This document shows positions 8,922-20,847 of a DNA stretch of 64,000 nt, piece by piece; the first letter of the stretch is position 1; each line of letters opens with the position of its first letter. The DNA lies in assembly GCF_001269385.1 (NCBI RefSeq), contig NZ_CXOO01000010.1, forward strand, positions 62,001 to 126,000, in the 5' to 3' direction. The position numbers and the translations under genes were made by a program. This DNA comes from Limnohabitans sp. DM1. Lineage in GTDB: Bacteria > Pseudomonadota > Gammaproteobacteria > Burkholderiales > Burkholderiaceae_C. The notes under the pieces are model-generated. The model saw only the letters and a list, made by a program, of their open reading frames with translations, made no database searches and had not been told where the DNA came from.

Positions 8922-11900
8922 ATGAAACGGATGCTGATCAACGCCACGCAAGCTGAAGAGCGCCGCCTGGCCATCGTCGACGGACAAAAACTCCTCGACT
9001 ACGAAATCGAAATCGAAGGCCGCGAGCAACGCAAGGGCAACATCTACAAAGCCATCGTGACCCGCGTCGAGCCCTCGCTCGAAGCCTGCTTTGTGGACTA
9101 TGGCGAAGACCGCCACGGCTTTTTGCCCTTCAAGGAAATCTCGCGCCAATACTTTGCCGAAGGCGTGTCCGTCAGCCAGGCCCGCATCCAAGACGTCATC
9201 AAAGAGGGCCAGTCCCTGCTGGTGCAAGTCGAAAAAGAAGAGCGCGGCAACAAGGGGGCTGCTCTGACCACCTTCGTCAGCCTGGCAGGCCGCTACGTGG
9301 TGCTCATGCCCAATAACCCCCGTGGTGGTGGCGTCAGCCGCCGCATTGAGGGCGACGACCGGGCCGAGCTCAAAGAAGCGATGGACCAGTTGGAGTACCC
9401 CAAAGGCATGTCCATCATTGCCCGCACCGCAGGCATCGGCCGCTCAGCGCCCGAACTGCAGTGGGACTTGAACTATTTGCTCAAGCTGTGGACCGCGATT
9501 GACGGCGCCACCAAGGGCAAAGGCGCTTTCCTGATCTATCAAGAATCCTCGCTGGTCATCCGCGCGATTCGTGACTATTTCAACAACGACATCGGCGACA
9601 TCCTGATCGACACCGATGACATCTACGACCAGGCTCAGCAATTCATGAGCCACGTCATGCCCGAGTTCGCCCCGCGCGTGAAGCGCTACCGCGACGACGC
9701 ACCGCTGTTCAGCCGCTTCCAGATCGAACACCAGATCGAATCGGCCTATGCCCGCACGGTGCAGTTGCCGTCTGGCGGCGCCATTGTGATCGACCACACC
9801 GAAGCCCTGGTGTCGGTGGACGTGAACTCGGCCCGGGCCATCAAAGGCGGTGATATCGAAGAAACCGCCACCCGCACCAACCTGGAAGCCGCCGACGAAG
9901 TGGCCCGCCAGATGCGCCTGCGCGATCTGGGCGGCCTGATCGTCATCGACTTCATCGACATGGACGAGTCGAAAAACCGCCGCGATGTGGAAAACCGACT
10001 TCGTGACGCACTGCGCCAGGACCGCGCCCGCGTGCAGTTCGGCACCATCAGCAAGTTCGGCCTCATGGAAATGAGCCGTCAGCGCTTGAAGCCTGCGCTG
10101 TCCGAAGGTGCGTCCATCCCCTGCCCACGTTGCGGCGGCGCTGGCCACATCCGTGACACCGAAAGCTCGGCACTGCAGATCCTGCGGATCATCCAGGAAG
10201 AGTCCATGAAGGACAACAGCGCCGCCGTGCACGCCCAAGTGCCCGTCGAAGTCGCGTCTTTCCTGCTCAATGAAAAGCGTTCCGAGATTGCCAAGATCGA
10301 ACTGCAGCAACGCATCAACGTGCTGCTGGTGCCCAACAAGTCGCTGGAAACGCCGCATTACAAGCTCGAGCGCTTGAAGCACGACGACCCACGTCTGGAC
10401 CGCATCGAAGCCAGCTACAAAATGGCCGAAGAAATCGAAGATGCGACCACCGTGACGCGCCGTTCGCAAGAACCCACCAACAAGCAAACCCCGGTCATCA
10501 AGGGCGTGCTGCCCGATGCCCCAGCGCCTGTGGCCCCGGTCAAAGCCGAAGCCCCGGCCCCTGTGGCTGCCAAGCCTGCAACCAAAGCAAGGCCTGCTGC
10601 GGCAGCTGCCCCGCAAGCTGCTGGTGGCTTCTTCGGCTGGATCAAGAGCCTGTTCGGCGGCGCTACCGCAGCAACGCCTGCTGTCGCTGACAAGAAAGAA
10701 GAAAAATCCCGCGAAGGCCGCCGTGACGGCGAGCGCCGTGAAACTGGCCGCGAAGGCAGCCGAGACGGTCGCCGTGGTGGCCGCCGCAACGAAGGCCGCG
10801 GTGAAGGCGCCCCCGCTGAAGTCCGCGCACCCCGCGAAGGCGGGCGCAGAGGTGAAGGCCGCGAAGGACGCAACGAACTGCGTGAAGGCGAAGCCCGTCC
10901 CCCACGCGGCGAACGTGCCGAGCGCCCAGCAGGTGAACGCCCCCCTCGCGAAGGCCGTCGCAACGAGCGTGGAGAGCAGCGCCAAGAGCTGCGCAACGAG
11001 ACCCCGGCTGAGTTGAACGGCGAAGGCAGCGAAGCCCGTACCGAACGCGCCCCTCGCGCTGAACGTGGTGAAGGTCAAGGCCGCCGTGAACGTGGCGAAC
11101 GCGGCGAAGGTCGCCGCGAGCGTGGCGAGCGTGGCGAGCGTGGCGAGCGCCGCAACGAAGAACGCGCCCCGAGCGAGTTCAACCAGGCAGATGCCGCCCC
11201 AGTGACCGAAGGTCAAGATGCGCAAACCTCGCCTGAAGCAGGCCCAGGGTTTGAAAACAACGGTGAACGCCGCGAACGCCGCTCACGCGACCGCTATGGC
11301 CGCGACCGTCGCGAACGCGCTGGTGAGCCTCGTACAGATCGTCAAGACAACGCTGCCGATGTCGATAGCCAGGCTGAGTCCAACGCAGCGCCCGCAGCCC
11401 AGAACGCGACGGGTGAAGACCGGCCGGCCGCACGCTCTTACTTTGAGCAACGCGCACAACAAGCGTCTGCCGCAGTGACGCCTGCCCCATTGGCCGCTGA
11501 AAACCTGGCGCCAAGCGTGCCCGAATCTGCACAAACTTCAGCACCTGCCGAGGCTCCAGCGCCTGAGAGCACGCTGGCCAGCGCACCGCTTGCGCCAGCG
11601 CCCAGTCCAGAGGCTGCACCTGTTGCGATGGCTGTGGCCGCGCCCTCGGCTGCCCCTACAGCAGCCCCCACCCCAGAGCCTGCGGCGGCACCTGTCGCCG
11701 CTGCCTCGGTGTCCCAGCCAGCGCCCGCTCAAGCTGGCCTGCCGGCAGTCACCGCGTACAAGCTGCCCATTGAAAGCCTGCAGCAAGTGGCTCAGGACTC
11801 CGGTCTGGTTTGGGTGAACTCGGATGCAGACAAAATCGCCAGCGTGCAAGCCGCCATTGCCGCCGAACCCCAGCCCGTGCGCGTGCCGCGTGAGCGTCCG

Positions 11901-11981
11901 CCCGCAGTCGTGCTCAACGAAGGGCCCTTGGTTCTGGTGGAAACACGCAAAGACCTGAAAGACCTGAACGTGCCGTTCTGA
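8922..11981 (+). CDS. rne: Ribonuclease E
   Basis: Central endoribonuclease of mRNA decay and rRNA/tRNA processing and scaffold of the degradosome. Of 1019 aa, about the first 520 form the catalytic part: S1 domain from about residue 35, DNase I-like site with the metal-binding aspartates in [13 protein letters not shown] and IDFIDMDES, and the zinc-link CPRC near residue 403. The rest is low-complexity: a Pro/Ala segment with an amphipathic-looking [13 protein letters not shown] near 568 (likely membrane-targeting), an Arg/Glu/Gly-rich RNA-binding stretch (about 600-830), and an Ala/Pro tail ending with a conserved [14 protein letters not shown] terminator follows at 12017. Confidence 0.98.
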   Translation: MKRMLINATQAEERRLAIVDGQKLLDYEIEIEGREQRKGNIYKAIVTRVEPSLEACFVDYGEDRHGFLPFKEISRQYFAEGVSVSQARIQDVIKEGQSLLVQVEKEERGNKGAALTTFVSLAGRYVVLMPNNPRGGGVSRRIEGDDRAELKEAMDQLEYPKGMSIIARTAGIGRSAPELQWDLNYLLKLWTAIDGATKGKGAFLIYQESSLVIRAIRDYFNNDIGDILIDTDDIYDQAQQFMSHVMPEFAPRVKRYRDDAPLFSRFQIEHQIESAYARTVQLPSGGAIVIDHTEALVSVDVNSARAIKGGDIEETATRTNLEAADEVARQMRLRDLGGLIVIDFIDMDESKNRRDVENRLRDALRQDRARVQFGTISKFGLMEMSRQRLKPALSEGASIPCPRCGGAGHIRDTESSALQILRIIQEESMKDNSAAVHAQVPVEVASFLLNEKRSEIAKIELQQRINVLLVPNKSLETPHYKLERLKHDDPRLDRIEASYKMAEEIEDATTVTRRSQEPTNKQTPVIKGVLPDAPAPVAPVKAEAPAPVAAKPATKARPAAAAAPQAAGGFFGWIKSLFGGATAATPAVADKKEEKSREGRRDGERRETGREGSRDGRRGGRRNEGRGEGAPAEVRAPREGGRRGEGREGRNELREGEARPPRGERAERPAGERPPREGRRNERGEQRQELRNETPAELNGEGSEARTERAPRAERGEGQGRRERGERGEGRRERGERGERGERRNEERAPSEFNQADAAPVTEGQDAQTSPEAGPGFENNGERRERRSRDRYGRDRRERAGEPRTDRQDNAADVDSQAESNAAPAAQNATGEDRPAARSYFEQRAQQASAAVTPAPLAAENLAPSVPESAQTSAPAEAPAPESTLASAPLAPAPSPEAAPVAMAVAAPSAAPTAAPTPEPAAAPVAAASVSQPAPAQAGLPAVTAYKLPIESLQQVAQDSGLVWVNSDADKIASVQAAIAAEPQPVRVPRERPPAVVLNEGPLVLVETRKDLKDLNVPF

Positions 11982-12016
11982 AGCCTGCGCTGACCTCGCG
12001 TCAGCCTGGATCAGAC

Positions 12017-12045
12017 AAACCGGACCTGAGGGTCCGGTTTTTTTT
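12017..12045 (+). terminator. Rho-independent terminator of rne
   Basis: Ten-base-pair stem (AAACCGGACC / GGTCCGGTTT) with a TGAG loop followed by a run of T, 36 bp after the rne stop. Confidence 0.93.
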
Positions 12046-12097
12046 GTCTCTTCAAGCTGTTGATTCAGCCCTGTGAAGTTTTCAAAGCGCAAAGATG

Positions 12098-12173
12098 CAG
12101 GTCGGCGGCTTCAGCCCCGACATGGGCCTGTGCCGAAACCCATCATGTCGGACTCTGCGAGTGGCGACCTGCG
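12098..12173. repeat. REP-like compound element, copy 2
   Basis: A 76-bp element bounded by inverted ends GCAGGTCG and CGACCTGC. Inside are two hairpins, GTCGGCGGCTTCAGCCCCGAC and GTCGGACTC-TGC-GAGTGGCGAC, separated by a small ATGGG...CCCAT stem. Both hairpin types recur elsewhere in the window. It lies between the convergent rne and hemY genes, after the rne terminator. Confidence 0.85.
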
Positions 12174-12222
12174 AGATGACCTTTTTCACCCTTTTCAAAC
12201 TTCAGCGTGCGGATTGATAGGT

Positions 12223-13509
12223 TCAAACTTGCGCCGCTTGCTTCCAGGCTTGGGTGGCCGCAATAGAGTCCTGGCGTTGTTCGGCCAGCTCAGCCAAGGC
12301 GCACCAGGCACGTCGGCGCAGTTCGGCGTCTTGCAATCCCTTGACGGCCTGGGTTAGCAGGTTGTGTGATTTGCCCCACAGTTGGTGCCGCAAACAGGCC
12401 ATGCCCGACAGGTACTGCAAAAGAGCGTCTCGCGGTTGGGCCTGCTGGGCCGTCTCCACGCGCGCCAGCCATTGACGGGCATCTACCGCCTCCACATCGG
12501 CCAGGCTGGCTTCCAGGGCGCGCACAAAGCGAACGCGCTGATCGGCTGTCCATTTGACAGGAACGGCGAGCAACTGAGGCCACAAAGGCAGCAACCACTG
12601 GCGCGCCACAGAGGCCGAACCGCCTTGCGCCATGAAGCGCAAAACCACTTCGGCCGCCACATCGGGCATGCTGCGCTGCGCCGGGCTCAAGGCATTCCAC
12701 ACGCCTTGGGTCGCCTCGGGATCATGCACATGCGTCAACCATTCCATGATCAAACCGCGCACCAGGCTGTCGGCCGCCTCCGGGGTGAAGGCCCGGTGCT
12801 TGGCCAGCAATGCAGCAGTATCCAGCGCTTGGGCGGGTTGACCGGCCAGGCGTGCTGCCGTGAGCTGCAATCGCATGGCCACCATGCGCCGCCCGACAGC
12901 AGGCGACAGCGCTTTCAATTGCGCCAGGCTGGCTTGCGCATCCCGGTCATCAAGAAGCCAGCGCGCTGCTCGCAAATGAGCGCCTTCCGTGAGCGTCTGC
13001 CGGTCAGCGGCATCTGCCTGATTGGCTTGCAACAAGGCCTGGTCCAGATGCTGTTGACGCAGCCCTGTGTCTTGCAAGGCATGGGCCGATTCCGCGGCCA
13101 GGATGTGAGCCACCGTGCGCAAAGAAACGGCATGGTCGAGGTTCATGCCCGCTTCACTGAGCAGCGCTTCTTTGTCCAGCACGGTTTGCGCAGCCTTGCG
13201 GGCGCGCAAAAAACGCCCGGCCATGAAATGGCTGATCGCCTCCAGCAAAGCCGCATGGGCTGCGCGTTCTTTTTGCTGCACACGCCAGCGCTGAGCCTGC
13301 TTGGGCAAAGACAACAGGGCCGACAAGGCCTGCTGCGCCAGCACCACAACCAACACCACACCACCCAGCACCAGCAGCACCAGGTTGAGCGACACATCTA
13401 CCCGATAAGGGGACAGGAAAAATGCCACCGTTCCATTGTTATGACCGGCCAACCAGGCCCCCGCCACGGCCAGGGCAAACAAACTCAAAAGCCAAAGTGC
13501 TGCGCGCAT
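12223..13509 (-). CDS. hemY: HemY family tetratricopeptide-like membrane protein
   Basis: A 428-aa inner-membrane protein encoded at the end of proteobacterial hemCDX operons; its exact role in heme synthesis is unresolved and it is unrelated to the Gram-positive oxidase of the same name. Two transmembrane segments lie at the N-terminus (about residues 4-20 and 42-62), followed by the HemY_N region and a helical TPR-like C-terminal domain rich in Ala, Leu and Gln. It starts 9 bp after hemX ends, in the same operon. Confidence 0.92.
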   Translation of the reverse strand: MRAALWLLSLFALAVAGAWLAGHNNGTVAFFLSPYRVDVSLNLVLLVLGGVVLVVVLAQQALSALLSLPKQAQRWRVQQKERAAHAALLEAISHFMAGRFLRARKAAQTVLDKEALLSEAGMNLDHAVSLRTVAHILAAESAHALQDTGLRQQHLDQALLQANQADAADRQTLTEGAHLRAARWLLDDRDAQASLAQLKALSPAVGRRMVAMRLQLTAARLAGQPAQALDTAALLAKHRAFTPEAADSLVRGLIMEWLTHVHDPEATQGVWNALSPAQRSMPDVAAEVVLRFMAQGGSASVARQWLLPLWPQLLAVPVKWTADQRVRFVRALEASLADVEAVDARQWLARVETAQQAQPRDALLQYLSGMACLRHQLWGKSHNLLTQAVKGLQDAELRRRAWCALAELAEQRQDSIAATQAWKQAAQV

Positions 13510-13518
13510 ATGGCCTCC

Positions 13519-14562
13519 TCAGCGGCCAGCGGCGGCGGTGGCCAGCGCGGTCAAAGACGCCTCCAGGCGCGGCATGTCACCGGCCTTCATCTGCTGGCCG
13601 GACTGCTCCAGCATCTGCAACAACTGTGTAGTTTTGCGGGAACTGGCGTCGGCATAGCGGCGCACAATGACCGCGGCAGAAGCCAAGTCGGCACGGGCTG
13701 CGTCTTTTTGGCGGGCCAGCAAACCCAAGCGCGCATTGAGCAGCTTGAGCTTGAGGTTTTCGCGCAAGAAAAACGCTTGTTCCGGCGAGAGCAAAGCCGC
13801 CTCGGGCGAATCAATACGGCTCACACGCACCAAGCCCTTGAGTTGCTCGCCCCACTGCGCCAATCCGGTCATCCACCAAGGGGCTGGTGAGGGGCCCTGC
13901 CCCTGTTCGGAGGGGTTACGCGGCGCGCCAATTGCAGCCAGTTGCTGGTTCGCCAATGGCAGCCCATCGACCAGGGCCACGCCCTCATCGAGCTTGATCA
14001 GCAAGCCGGGCAAATCAAACACCTGCGCTGCGTTCATGCGTTCCAGGTCTTTTTCGAGGGCGCGCTGCAAGGGCGCCAAACGGGGTTGCGCCGCACGCTG
14101 CACCCGCAGCTGGGCCGATTTGAGTGCGGCCAGCAAAGGCTCGATGCTGCCCGTCAATTGCGCCTGCTGCTGCGCCATGCGCAATGCCGCTTCAATGTCC
14201 ACCACCAAATTTTCATCGCGTGAGCGTGACAGGCTCTGCATCAGCTCCTCGAGCTGGCTGCGTTGCAGCGCCACCTCGCCCAGCCGGGCCTCTACCAAGG
14301 CCAGCCGGGCGGAGCTGTCCTGCACGGTTTCCTGTGCCTGCTTGGCCCAGGCTTTGGCTTCGAGCGACTGCTGCCCGGCGTCGGCACTTTGGCGGGCCAG
14401 TTGCTCCTGAATGCGCGAGAGTTTTTGCCAAAGCAAAACAGACACCAGCAAAGCCAAGGCCCCCAGCACCCCGGCCAACCACAAGCCCCAAGGACGCGAC
14501 GGGGGTGAGGCCACGGGCAAAGGCGCTGCATGGGGTTGAACAGTTTCGGGCGAAGAAGTCAT
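13519..14562 (-). CDS. hemX: HemX family protein
   Basis: A 347-aa protein of the HemX family, annotated in many genomes as uroporphyrinogen-III C-methyltransferase although the family lacks the methylase domain. A short polar N-terminus precedes one transmembrane helix (GLWLAGVLGALALLVSVLLW, about residues 25-45), then a coiled-coil region (SRIQEQLARQS onward) and a helical periplasmic domain. The start MTSSPETVQ is chosen because its ATG overlaps the hemD stop (ATGA); a longer in-frame extension would run deep into hemD. Confidence 0.9.
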   Translation of the reverse strand: MTSSPETVQPHAAPLPVASPPSRPWGLWLAGVLGALALLVSVLLWQKLSRIQEQLARQSADAGQQSLEAKAWAKQAQETVQDSSARLALVEARLGEVALQRSQLEELMQSLSRSRDENLVVDIEAALRMAQQQAQLTGSIEPLLAALKSAQLRVQRAAQPRLAPLQRALEKDLERMNAAQVFDLPGLLIKLDEGVALVDGLPLANQQLAAIGAPRNPSEQGQGPSPAPWWMTGLAQWGEQLKGLVRVSRIDSPEAALLSPEQAFFLRENLKLKLLNARLGLLARQKDAARADLASAAVIVRRYADASSRKTTQLLQMLEQSGQQMKAGDMPRLEASLTALATAAAGR

Positions 14563-15398
14563 GCCAGCGATTTTATAGACACCGCCTGTGCGCCAAGGCC
14601 CGCTGGCACCAGATCGACGCGGCCCCAGCCTGCTTGCTGCAAACGCTGCGCAATGCGCGGGTGCGTGGCCAGGGCGCGGGCACGCCCCAATTCCAGCCCA
14701 GGACAAGCGGCAAGCAAGTGCTGCGCCGCCTCAGAGCTGCTGAACAGCCAGCAGCTGCCATCGGTCATGGCCTGACGGGCACGCTGCTGCATGGCCGGGT
14801 TGAGTTCGGGGGCCTGGCGCACATAGGCCACGGCTTGCAAGACCTGCGCGCCCGCCGCCTCCAGTTGCAGCGCCAGCCAGTCGCGCCCCGCCAACTGGCC
14901 TTGCGCATCGGCGCCGCGCACGATCAAGACCTTGGGCGCCGCGCTGGGCCCTTGTTCTTGGTTTGGCCTCGACACGGCGGCCCGCACCTGGTCGGCCACC
15001 ACGGCCCACAGGGCTTCCGAGTCGTATTGCTCAGACTGCGCGTGGGGCGAGTCAACTTGCTCCGGCGGCCAGCCTGCCTCCAACAAGGCAGCCTGTGTGC
15101 CCGGCCCGGTGGACCAGGCCCGGCACAGCTGGCCATGTGTTGGGGGCCGCGCCTCCATGAAAAACCGCACCGCATTGGCGCTGACAAACATCACCGCCAG
15201 GCACTCGGGCACTTGCGCCCAGGCTGCTTGCACACCCGAAACGTCGGGCAAAGGGGCGATCTCGATGAGGGGAAAGATTTCGGCCTTCAGGCCCTCGGCT
15301 TGCAAAGCCTTGGCCCAGGGCAGTGCTTCGCGCTCTGGCCGAGTGACGATGACCGCAGGGCCTGGGTCTGACATGGCCATGTCAAGCCACCCCGTCAA
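14559..15398 (-). CDS. hemD: Uroporphyrinogen-III synthase
   Basis: Cyclises hydroxymethylbilane to uroporphyrinogen III with inversion of ring D. The 279-aa protein has the HemD signature start [17 protein letters not shown] and an FPLIEIAPL segment; sequence conservation in this family is always low. Its ATG overlaps the hemC stop (ATGA) and its own stop overlaps the hemX start, so hemC-hemD-hemX are translationally coupled. Confidence 0.93.
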   Translation of the reverse strand: MTGWLDMAMSDPGPAVIVTRPEREALPWAKALQAEGLKAEIFPLIEIAPLPDVSGVQAAWAQVPECLAVMFVSANAVRFFMEARPPTHGQLCRAWSTGPGTQAALLEAGWPPEQVDSPHAQSEQYDSEALWAVVADQVRAAVSRPNQEQGPSAAPKVLIVRGADAQGQLAGRDWLALQLEAAGAQVLQAVAYVRQAPELNPAMQQRARQAMTDGSCWLFSSSEAAQHLLAACPGLELGRARALATHPRIAQRLQQAGWGRVDLVPAGLGAQAVSIKSLA

Positions 15399-16312
15399 TG
15401 CGCCCCGTCGCGTTGCAGGGCTTGCGCGACACGCAGACCCAAAGCCTCGGCCCCGGCCAGGTCTTGGGCGGGCACACCCTCGGCGGCGGTCACCAGCGTG
15501 GCCGCCCCTTCCGGATCACCCCAGGCCGCTTGCAGCTTCAGCACACCGCCCTCAATGGTGGCGTGCGCGGCCAAAGGCATGGAGCAGCTGCCGCCCATGG
15601 CGCGGCTGACGGCACGCTCGGCGGCTACACGCTGCCAGCTCACGCTGTCGGCCAGCGGTGCCAGCAAGGCGCGTAAATCGGGCCGGTTGCTGCAAATTTC
15701 GATGCCCAGTGCGCCCTGCCCTGCAGCAGGCAGCATCTCGGTGGTTTCAAAGATATGGCGAATGCGCTCAGACAAGCCCAGGCGCTTGAGGCCCGCTGCC
15801 GCCAGCACAATGCCTGCGTACATCCCTTCGTCCAGCTTGCGCAGGCGCGTGTCCAGGTTGCCGCGCAGGGGCTCGATTTTCAAATCGGGGCGCAGCGCCC
15901 GCAGCAACACCGTACGGCGCAGGCTCGATGTGCCCACCACCGCGCCTTGTGGCAAATCCTCCAGGCTGGCGTATTGCGGCGAGACCCAAGCATCGCGGGG
16001 GTCCTCGCGCTCCATCACGCAGGCCAGCTCGAAGCCTTCGGGCATATCCATGGGCACATCTTTGAGCGAATGCACGGCGATGTCGGCGTGGCCCTCTTGC
16101 AGCGCCACCTCCAGCTCCTTGACGAACAAGCCCTTGCCGCCCACTTTGGACAAGCTGCGGTCCAGGATCTGGTCACCCTGAGTCGTCATGCCCAGCAACT
16201 TGACCGAGCAGCCAAGTCCCTCCAGCAAAGATTTGACATGCTCGGCTTGCCACAAAGCCAATCGGCTCTCACGGGTGGCGATGACGATGGAGGGTTGGGT
16301 GGTCTCGGTCAC
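15395..16312 (-). CDS. hemC: Hydroxymethylbilane synthase (porphobilinogen deaminase)
   Basis: Polymerises four porphobilinogens to hydroxymethylbilane in heme synthesis. The 305-aa protein begins with GTG and shows [30 protein letters not shown] and [13 protein letters not shown], the last containing the cysteine that carries the dipyrromethane cofactor. First gene of hemC-hemD-hemX-hemY and divergent from ppc. Confidence 0.97.
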   Translation of the reverse strand: MTETTQPSIVIATRESRLALWQAEHVKSLLEGLGCSVKLLGMTTQGDQILDRSLSKVGGKGLFVKELEVALQEGHADIAVHSLKDVPMDMPEGFELACVMEREDPRDAWVSPQYASLEDLPQGAVVGTSSLRRTVLLRALRPDLKIEPLRGNLDTRLRKLDEGMYAGIVLAAAGLKRLGLSERIRHIFETTEMLPAAGQGALGIEICSNRPDLRALLAPLADSVSWQRVAAERAVSRAMGGSCSMPLAAHATIEGGVLKLQAAWGDPEGAATLVTAAEGVPAQDLAGAEALGLRVAQALQRDGAH

Positions 16313-16331
16313 GGTAGGGTTCCTGAAAATA

Positions 16332-16350
16332 ATTTTGATCCCATCAAAAT
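16332..16350. promoter_or_regulatory. Palindromic operator-like site between hemC and ppc
   Basis: A perfect inverted repeat ATTTTGAT-CCC-ATCAAAAT, 20 bp upstream of the hemC GTG and 130 bp upstream of the ppc ATG, in an AT-richer patch. Its position between two divergent genes and its symmetry suggest a transcription-factor site; the factor is unknown. Confidence 0.5.
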
Positions 16351-16479
16351 GAAATCAATTGGTAATTTTGTCTCTCTTGGCGATGCTAGCATGACGTCAA
16401 GGCTGATTGACACCGGCCGCAGCCCCCCTTGCCAAAGTATTTGCCCACCGATCCATATCCCCTTTTTGCGCAGCACCCC

Positions 16480-19335
16480 ATGAAACAGGCCCTCCCTAAA
16501 ACCACCCCGCCCGTCAAAAGCAGCGCCAGCGCCCCCAACAAAAGCGAAAAACGCGACAGCGAACGCCCCCTGGTCGAAGACATTCGCTTGCTGGGCCGCA
16601 TTCTGGGCGATGTGATCCGGGTGCAAGAAGGCCCCGAGGCTTTTGAACTGGTCGAGCAGATCCGCAAGCTGTCGGTGGCTTTCAGGCGCGATGCCGACCA
16701 CGAGGCCGACAAGGCCCTGAAAAAACTGCTCAAAAGCCTGAGCGGCGAACGCGCCGTGAGCGTGATCCGCGCCTTCACCTACTTCAGTCACCTGGCCAAC
16801 CTGGCCGAAGACCGCCACCACATCCGCCGCCGCGCCATCCATGAGCGGGCGGGCCACACGCAAGAAGGCAGCATCGACGTGGCGCTGCAGCGCCTGCGCT
16901 GGGCGGGCATCACGCCGCGCAGCATCTCGGACATGCTGGCCACCAGTTATGTCTCGCCCGTGCTCACGGCCCACCCCACCGAAGTGCAGCGCAAAAGCAT
17001 CCTGGACGCCGAGCGCGACATCGCCCACCTGCTGACCGAACGCGATGCCATCAAGGCCCGGGCCGCCGTGGTCAACGCCGCCAAAGACGCCCTGACGCCC
17101 AAAGAGCTGGCTGCCAACGAGCTGCAAATGCGCGCCCGCGTGATGCAGCTGTGGCAAACGCGTTTGCTGCGCTTTACCAAACTCACCGTGGCCGACGAGA
17201 TCGAAAACGCGCTGAGTTACTACGAAGCCACCTTTTTGCGCGAAATCCCCAAGCTCTACGCCGAACTCGAACACGCCCTGCCCGGCCAGCCCATTGCCAG
17301 CTTTTTGCGCATGGGCCAGTGGATTGGCGGCGACCGCGACGGCAACCCCAATGTGACCGCCCCCACGCTGGCACACGCCCTGACCCGCCAAAGCGATGTG
17401 GCCCTGCGCCACTACCTGACCGAGGTGCATTTTTTAGGCAGCGAGTTGTCGCTGTCGGCCATGCTGGTGCCGTTTGGCCCCGAGATGCTGGCACTGGCCG
17501 AGCGCTCACCCGACACCAACGAACACCGCCAGGACGAACCCTACCGCCGGGCGCTCACGGGCATTTATGCACGCCTGGCCGCCACCCTGAAAAATCTGAC
17601 CGGTGGTGACGCCGCCCGCCACGCGGTGGCCCCGCAAAACCCCTATGCCAGCGCTGAAGCCTTTTTGGCCGACCTGCGGGTGATTGAAGCGTCTTTGTGC
17701 AGCCACCACGCCGAAGCCCTGGCTGCCCAGCGCCTGCACCCGCTGATCCGTGCGGTGGAGGTGTTTGGCTTCCATCTGGCCACGGTGGACCTGCGCCAAA
17801 GCTCGGACAAGCACGAAGACGTGGTGGCCGAGCTGCTGACCACCGCCCGCGTGGAAAAGCATTACAGCCAGCTGGACGAGCACGCCAAACAAGCCCTGCT
17901 GCTGGGCCTGCTGAACGACGCCCGCCCACTGCGCGTGCCCGGTGCGGACTACAGCGAACACAGCGTGTCGGAGCTGGCGATTTTTGAAACCGCCAAGCGC
18001 ATGCTCAGCACCTTTGGCAGGCAGGCCATTCGCCACTACATCATCAGCCACACCGAAACCGTGAGCGACTTGCTCGAAGTGCTGCTGCTGCAAAAAGAAA
18101 CAGGTCTGCTGCGTGGCACGCTCGACAGCGAGGCGATCAACGACCTGATCGTGGTGCCGCTGTTCGAGACCATCGAAGACCTGCGCAACGCCGCGCCCAT
18201 CATGCGCGACTTTTACGCCCTGCCTGGCGTGGCCGCGCTGATCCAGCGTTCGGGTGGCGAGCAAGACATCATGCTGGGTTACTCCGACAGCAACAAGGAC
18301 GGCGGCATCTTCACCAGCAACTGGGAGCTGTACCGCGCCGAAATCGCGCTGGTCGAGCTGTTTGACAAACTCGAACGCAGCCACGGCATCACCTTGCGCA
18401 TGTTCCACGGCCGAGGCGGCACCGTGGGCCGGGGCGGCGGCCCCAGCTACCAGGCCATCCTGGCGCAGCCACCCGGCACCGTGCGCGGCCAGATCCGCCT
18501 GACCGAGCAAGGCGAAGTCATTGGCGCCAAATTCGCCAACCCCGAAATCGGCCGACGCAACCTCGAAACCCTGGTCGCCGCCACTTTGGAGGCCACCTTG
18601 CTGCAGCCCACCAAACCCGCCACACGGGCGTTTTTGGACGCTGCCGCCGAATTGTCTGAAGCGAGCATGGACGCTTACCGCGCCCTGGTCTACGAAACCC
18701 CCGGCTTCACCGACTACTTTTTTGGCGCCACCCCGCTCAAGGAATTGGCGCAGCTCAACATCGGCTCGCGCCCAGCGTCGCGCAAAGCGCTGGAGAAGAT
18801 TGAAGACCTGCGGGCCATCCCCTGGGGCTTCAGCTGGGGCCAATGCCGCCTGACCTTGCCCGGCTGGCTGGGCTTTGGCTCGGCGGTGGCGGCCTTTTTG
18901 GACAAGCCCGACGCGGCCGAGCGCAAAGCGGCGCTGGCCCTGCTGCAAAAGATGTACCGCCAGTGGCCGTTTTTCCGCACCCTGCTGTCCAACATGGACA
19001 TGGTGCTGGCCAAGAGCGACCTGGCCCTGGCCTCGCGCTATGCCGAACTGGTGGGCGACGCCCGCCTGCGCAAAAAAATCTTCTCCGCCATCGAGGCCGA
19101 ATGGCACCGCACCGCCGATGCGCTCACGCAAATCACCGGCGAGAAAAATCGGCTGGAAAGCAACCCCGCCCTGGCCCGCTCGATCCGCCACCGTTTCCCC
19201 TACATCGACCCGCTGCACCACTTGCAAGTCGAGCTGATCCGACGCTACCGCGCAGGCTTGGCCGACGAGCGCGTGCAACGCGGCATTCACATCTCGATCA
19301 ACGGGATTGCGGCGGGGTTGCGCAACACGGGTTGA
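16480..19335 (+). CDS. ppc: Phosphoenolpyruvate carboxylase
   Basis: Carboxylates phosphoenolpyruvate to oxaloacetate, the main anaplerotic reaction in the cytosol. The 951-aa product carries [13 protein letters not shown] with the catalytic His, [27 protein letters not shown] and [14 protein letters not shown], and ends in NTG, as the family does. The N-terminus is Lys/Ser/Pro-rich for about 30 residues before the conserved fold begins at [18 protein letters not shown] use the ATG at 16480; an upstream TTG (16429) would add 17 residues. Confidence 0.97.
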   Translation: MKQALPKTTPPVKSSASAPNKSEKRDSERPLVEDIRLLGRILGDVIRVQEGPEAFELVEQIRKLSVAFRRDADHEADKALKKLLKSLSGERAVSVIRAFTYFSHLANLAEDRHHIRRRAIHERAGHTQEGSIDVALQRLRWAGITPRSISDMLATSYVSPVLTAHPTEVQRKSILDAERDIAHLLTERDAIKARAAVVNAAKDALTPKELAANELQMRARVMQLWQTRLLRFTKLTVADEIENALSYYEATFLREIPKLYAELEHALPGQPIASFLRMGQWIGGDRDGNPNVTAPTLAHALTRQSDVALRHYLTEVHFLGSELSLSAMLVPFGPEMLALAERSPDTNEHRQDEPYRRALTGIYARLAATLKNLTGGDAARHAVAPQNPYASAEAFLADLRVIEASLCSHHAEALAAQRLHPLIRAVEVFGFHLATVDLRQSSDKHEDVVAELLTTARVEKHYSQLDEHAKQALLLGLLNDARPLRVPGADYSEHSVSELAIFETAKRMLSTFGRQAIRHYIISHTETVSDLLEVLLLQKETGLLRGTLDSEAINDLIVVPLFETIEDLRNAAPIMRDFYALPGVAALIQRSGGEQDIMLGYSDSNKDGGIFTSNWELYRAEIALVELFDKLERSHGITLRMFHGRGGTVGRGGGPSYQAILAQPPGTVRGQIRLTEQGEVIGAKFANPEIGRRNLETLVAATLEATLLQPTKPATRAFLDAAAELSEASMDAYRALVYETPGFTDYFFGATPLKELAQLNIGSRPASRKALEKIEDLRAIPWGFSWGQCRLTLPGWLGFGSAVAAFLDKPDAAERKAALALLQKMYRQWPFFRTLLSNMDMVLAKSDLALASRYAELVGDARLRKKIFSAIEAEWHRTADALTQITGEKNRLESNPALARSIRHRFPYIDPLHHLQVELIRRYRAGLADERVQRGIHISINGIAAGLRNTG

Positions 19336-19365
19336 GGCGTCAAGAGCATCCAAGCCATTGATGCC

Positions 19366-20847
19366 TTAACTCGGCGGCTTGTTCGGCAGTGCTGTCACGC
19401 GCCAGATCGTATTGCCCACATCGTCGGCCACCAGAAGGGCGCCCTGTCGATCCAGGGCCAAGCCGACTGGACGGCCCTGCGCCTGGCCGTCGGCGGTGAG
19501 AAAGCCGGTCAGCACATCAATGGGGGCCTGGTTTTGCGGTCGGCCATTCGCAAACGGCACAAAGACCACCTTGTAGCCGCTGTGAGGCTTGCGGTTCCAC
19601 GAGCCGTGCTGGCCGACAAACATGCCGTTGGCAAATGCAGCAGGTAAAGTGGTCCCCACTGAAGAGGCCAGCCCCAAGGGTGCAACATGCGCACCCAGGG
19701 CATAGTCCGGCACCTTGGCTCGTGCCAACAGATCGGGGCGTTGTGGGCTGACGCGTGCATCCACATGCGTGCCGTAATAGCTGTAAGGCCATCCATAGAA
19801 GTCGCCATCGTGCACCGCTGTCAGGTAATCCGGCACCAAATCACTGCCCAGTTCATCACGCTCATTGACGACCGCCCACAGCATGCCGCTGTGCGGCTCC
19901 CAGGCCAGGCCCACCGGATTGCGCATGCCAGAGGCAAATGTGCGGTGGCTGCCGCTGCCCACATCCACCTGCCAGATGGCTGCACGCTCAGCTTCCACAG
20001 CCATCCCCCGCTCAGCCACATTGCTGTTGGAGCCGACCGCCACATACAAGCTGCGTCCGTCGGCACTGGCGATCAGATTTTTGGTCCAATGGTGATTGAT
20101 GGCCCCTCCTGGCAATGTCACCAGCGGCTCTCCGGCCGCCTGAATGTGCGTGTCACCGGGTGAGTAGGGAAATCGCAACACCGCATCCGTATTGGCCACA
20201 AACAGCTTGTCACCCACCAGCGCCATCCCGAATGGGGAATTCAGACCGTCCAGCAACACCGTGCGCACATCGGACACACCGTCTCCATCCGTATCGCGCA
20301 GCAGGGTGATGCGGTTCGCGCTGGGAACTGCCGCACCGGCGCGCTTCATGACAAAACTCATCACCCAGCCCTTGATGCCGCGGCCATCGTCTGGTTTGGG
20401 TGGGGCATTGGTCTCGGCCACCAACACATCGCCATTGGGCAGCACCAGCATCCAGCGCGGGTGATTCAGGTTCCTTGCAAAAGCCACAACCTGGGTACCG
20501 GGTGCGGCCGTTGGCTTGGCACCGCTGGCCCAGCCCACGGCCGGTGCAATGTGCACGGTAGGAATCAGCGTGGAAACGGGTGGCGGCAGCATCGGCGTGA
20601 GGCCTGTGCCTGCCGATACGGGTAACTTGGCCACATCGCCGCAGGCCGTCAGCAGCAGTGCGGCCATCACACCCAAGGCTGATGCCACTCCACTGAGCCA
20701 GGACAGCAACACTGACGCGGTTTTGGTGACATCGCGGTTCAAGGCGACCCAGCCAAATGGCTGATCTTCCGCCCGGCCTGCGGCGGGGCCGAACCCGCTA
20801 TCGGTGGTGAGGATGGCAAAATTTTTCAAGTCTTTCGCAGAACGCAT
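19366..20847 (-). CDS. L-sorbosone dehydrogenase-like PQQ-domain lipoprotein
   Basis: Six-bladed beta-propeller of the glucose/sorbosone dehydrogenase type, about 493 aa. Features of the fold are [66 protein letters not shown] and [17 protein letters not shown] hydrophobic segment ending LLLTACGD (about residues 45-70) looks like a lipobox, placing it outside the inner membrane. About 40 residues precede that signal, so the true start may be internal. Substrate and PQQ dependence are inferred from the family only. It converges with ppc and appears to stand alone. Confidence 0.8.
   Translation of the reverse strand: MRSAKDLKNFAILTTDSGFGPAAGRAEDQPFGWVALNRDVTKTASVLLSWLSGVASALGVMAALLLTACGDVAKLPVSAGTGLTPMLPPPVSTLIPTVHIAPAVGWASGAKPTAAPGTQVVAFARNLNHPRWMLVLPNGDVLVAETNAPPKPDDGRGIKGWVMSFVMKRAGAAVPSANRITLLRDTDGDGVSDVRTVLLDGLNSPFGMALVGDKLFVANTDAVLRFPYSPGDTHIQAAGEPLVTLPGGAINHHWTKNLIASADGRSLYVAVGSNSNVAERGMAVEAERAAIWQVDVGSGSHRTFASGMRNPVGLAWEPHSGMLWAVVNERDELGSDLVPDYLTAVHDGDFYGWPYSYYGTHVDARVSPQRPDLLARAKVPDYALGAHVAPLGLASSVGTTLPAAFANGMFVGQHGSWNRKPHSGYKVVFVPFANGRPQNQAPIDVLTGFLTADGQAQGRPVGLALDRQGALLVADDVGNTIWRVTALPNKPPS

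Noticed and set aside
10700-11200. Tandem-repeat-like DNA in the rne 3' half
   Set aside because: The repetition is explained by codons for Arg/Glu/Gly-rich protein sequence of RNase E, not by a separate DNA repeat.
9444-11225. 593-codon minus-strand frame opposite rne
   Set aside because: Low-complexity Ala/Phe/Gly translation caused by the antisense of the RNase E catalytic part and its Arg/Glu-rich region.
17506-19353. 615-codon minus-strand frame opposite ppc
   Set aside because: Shadow of ppc with no recognisable motifs or ribosome-binding site.
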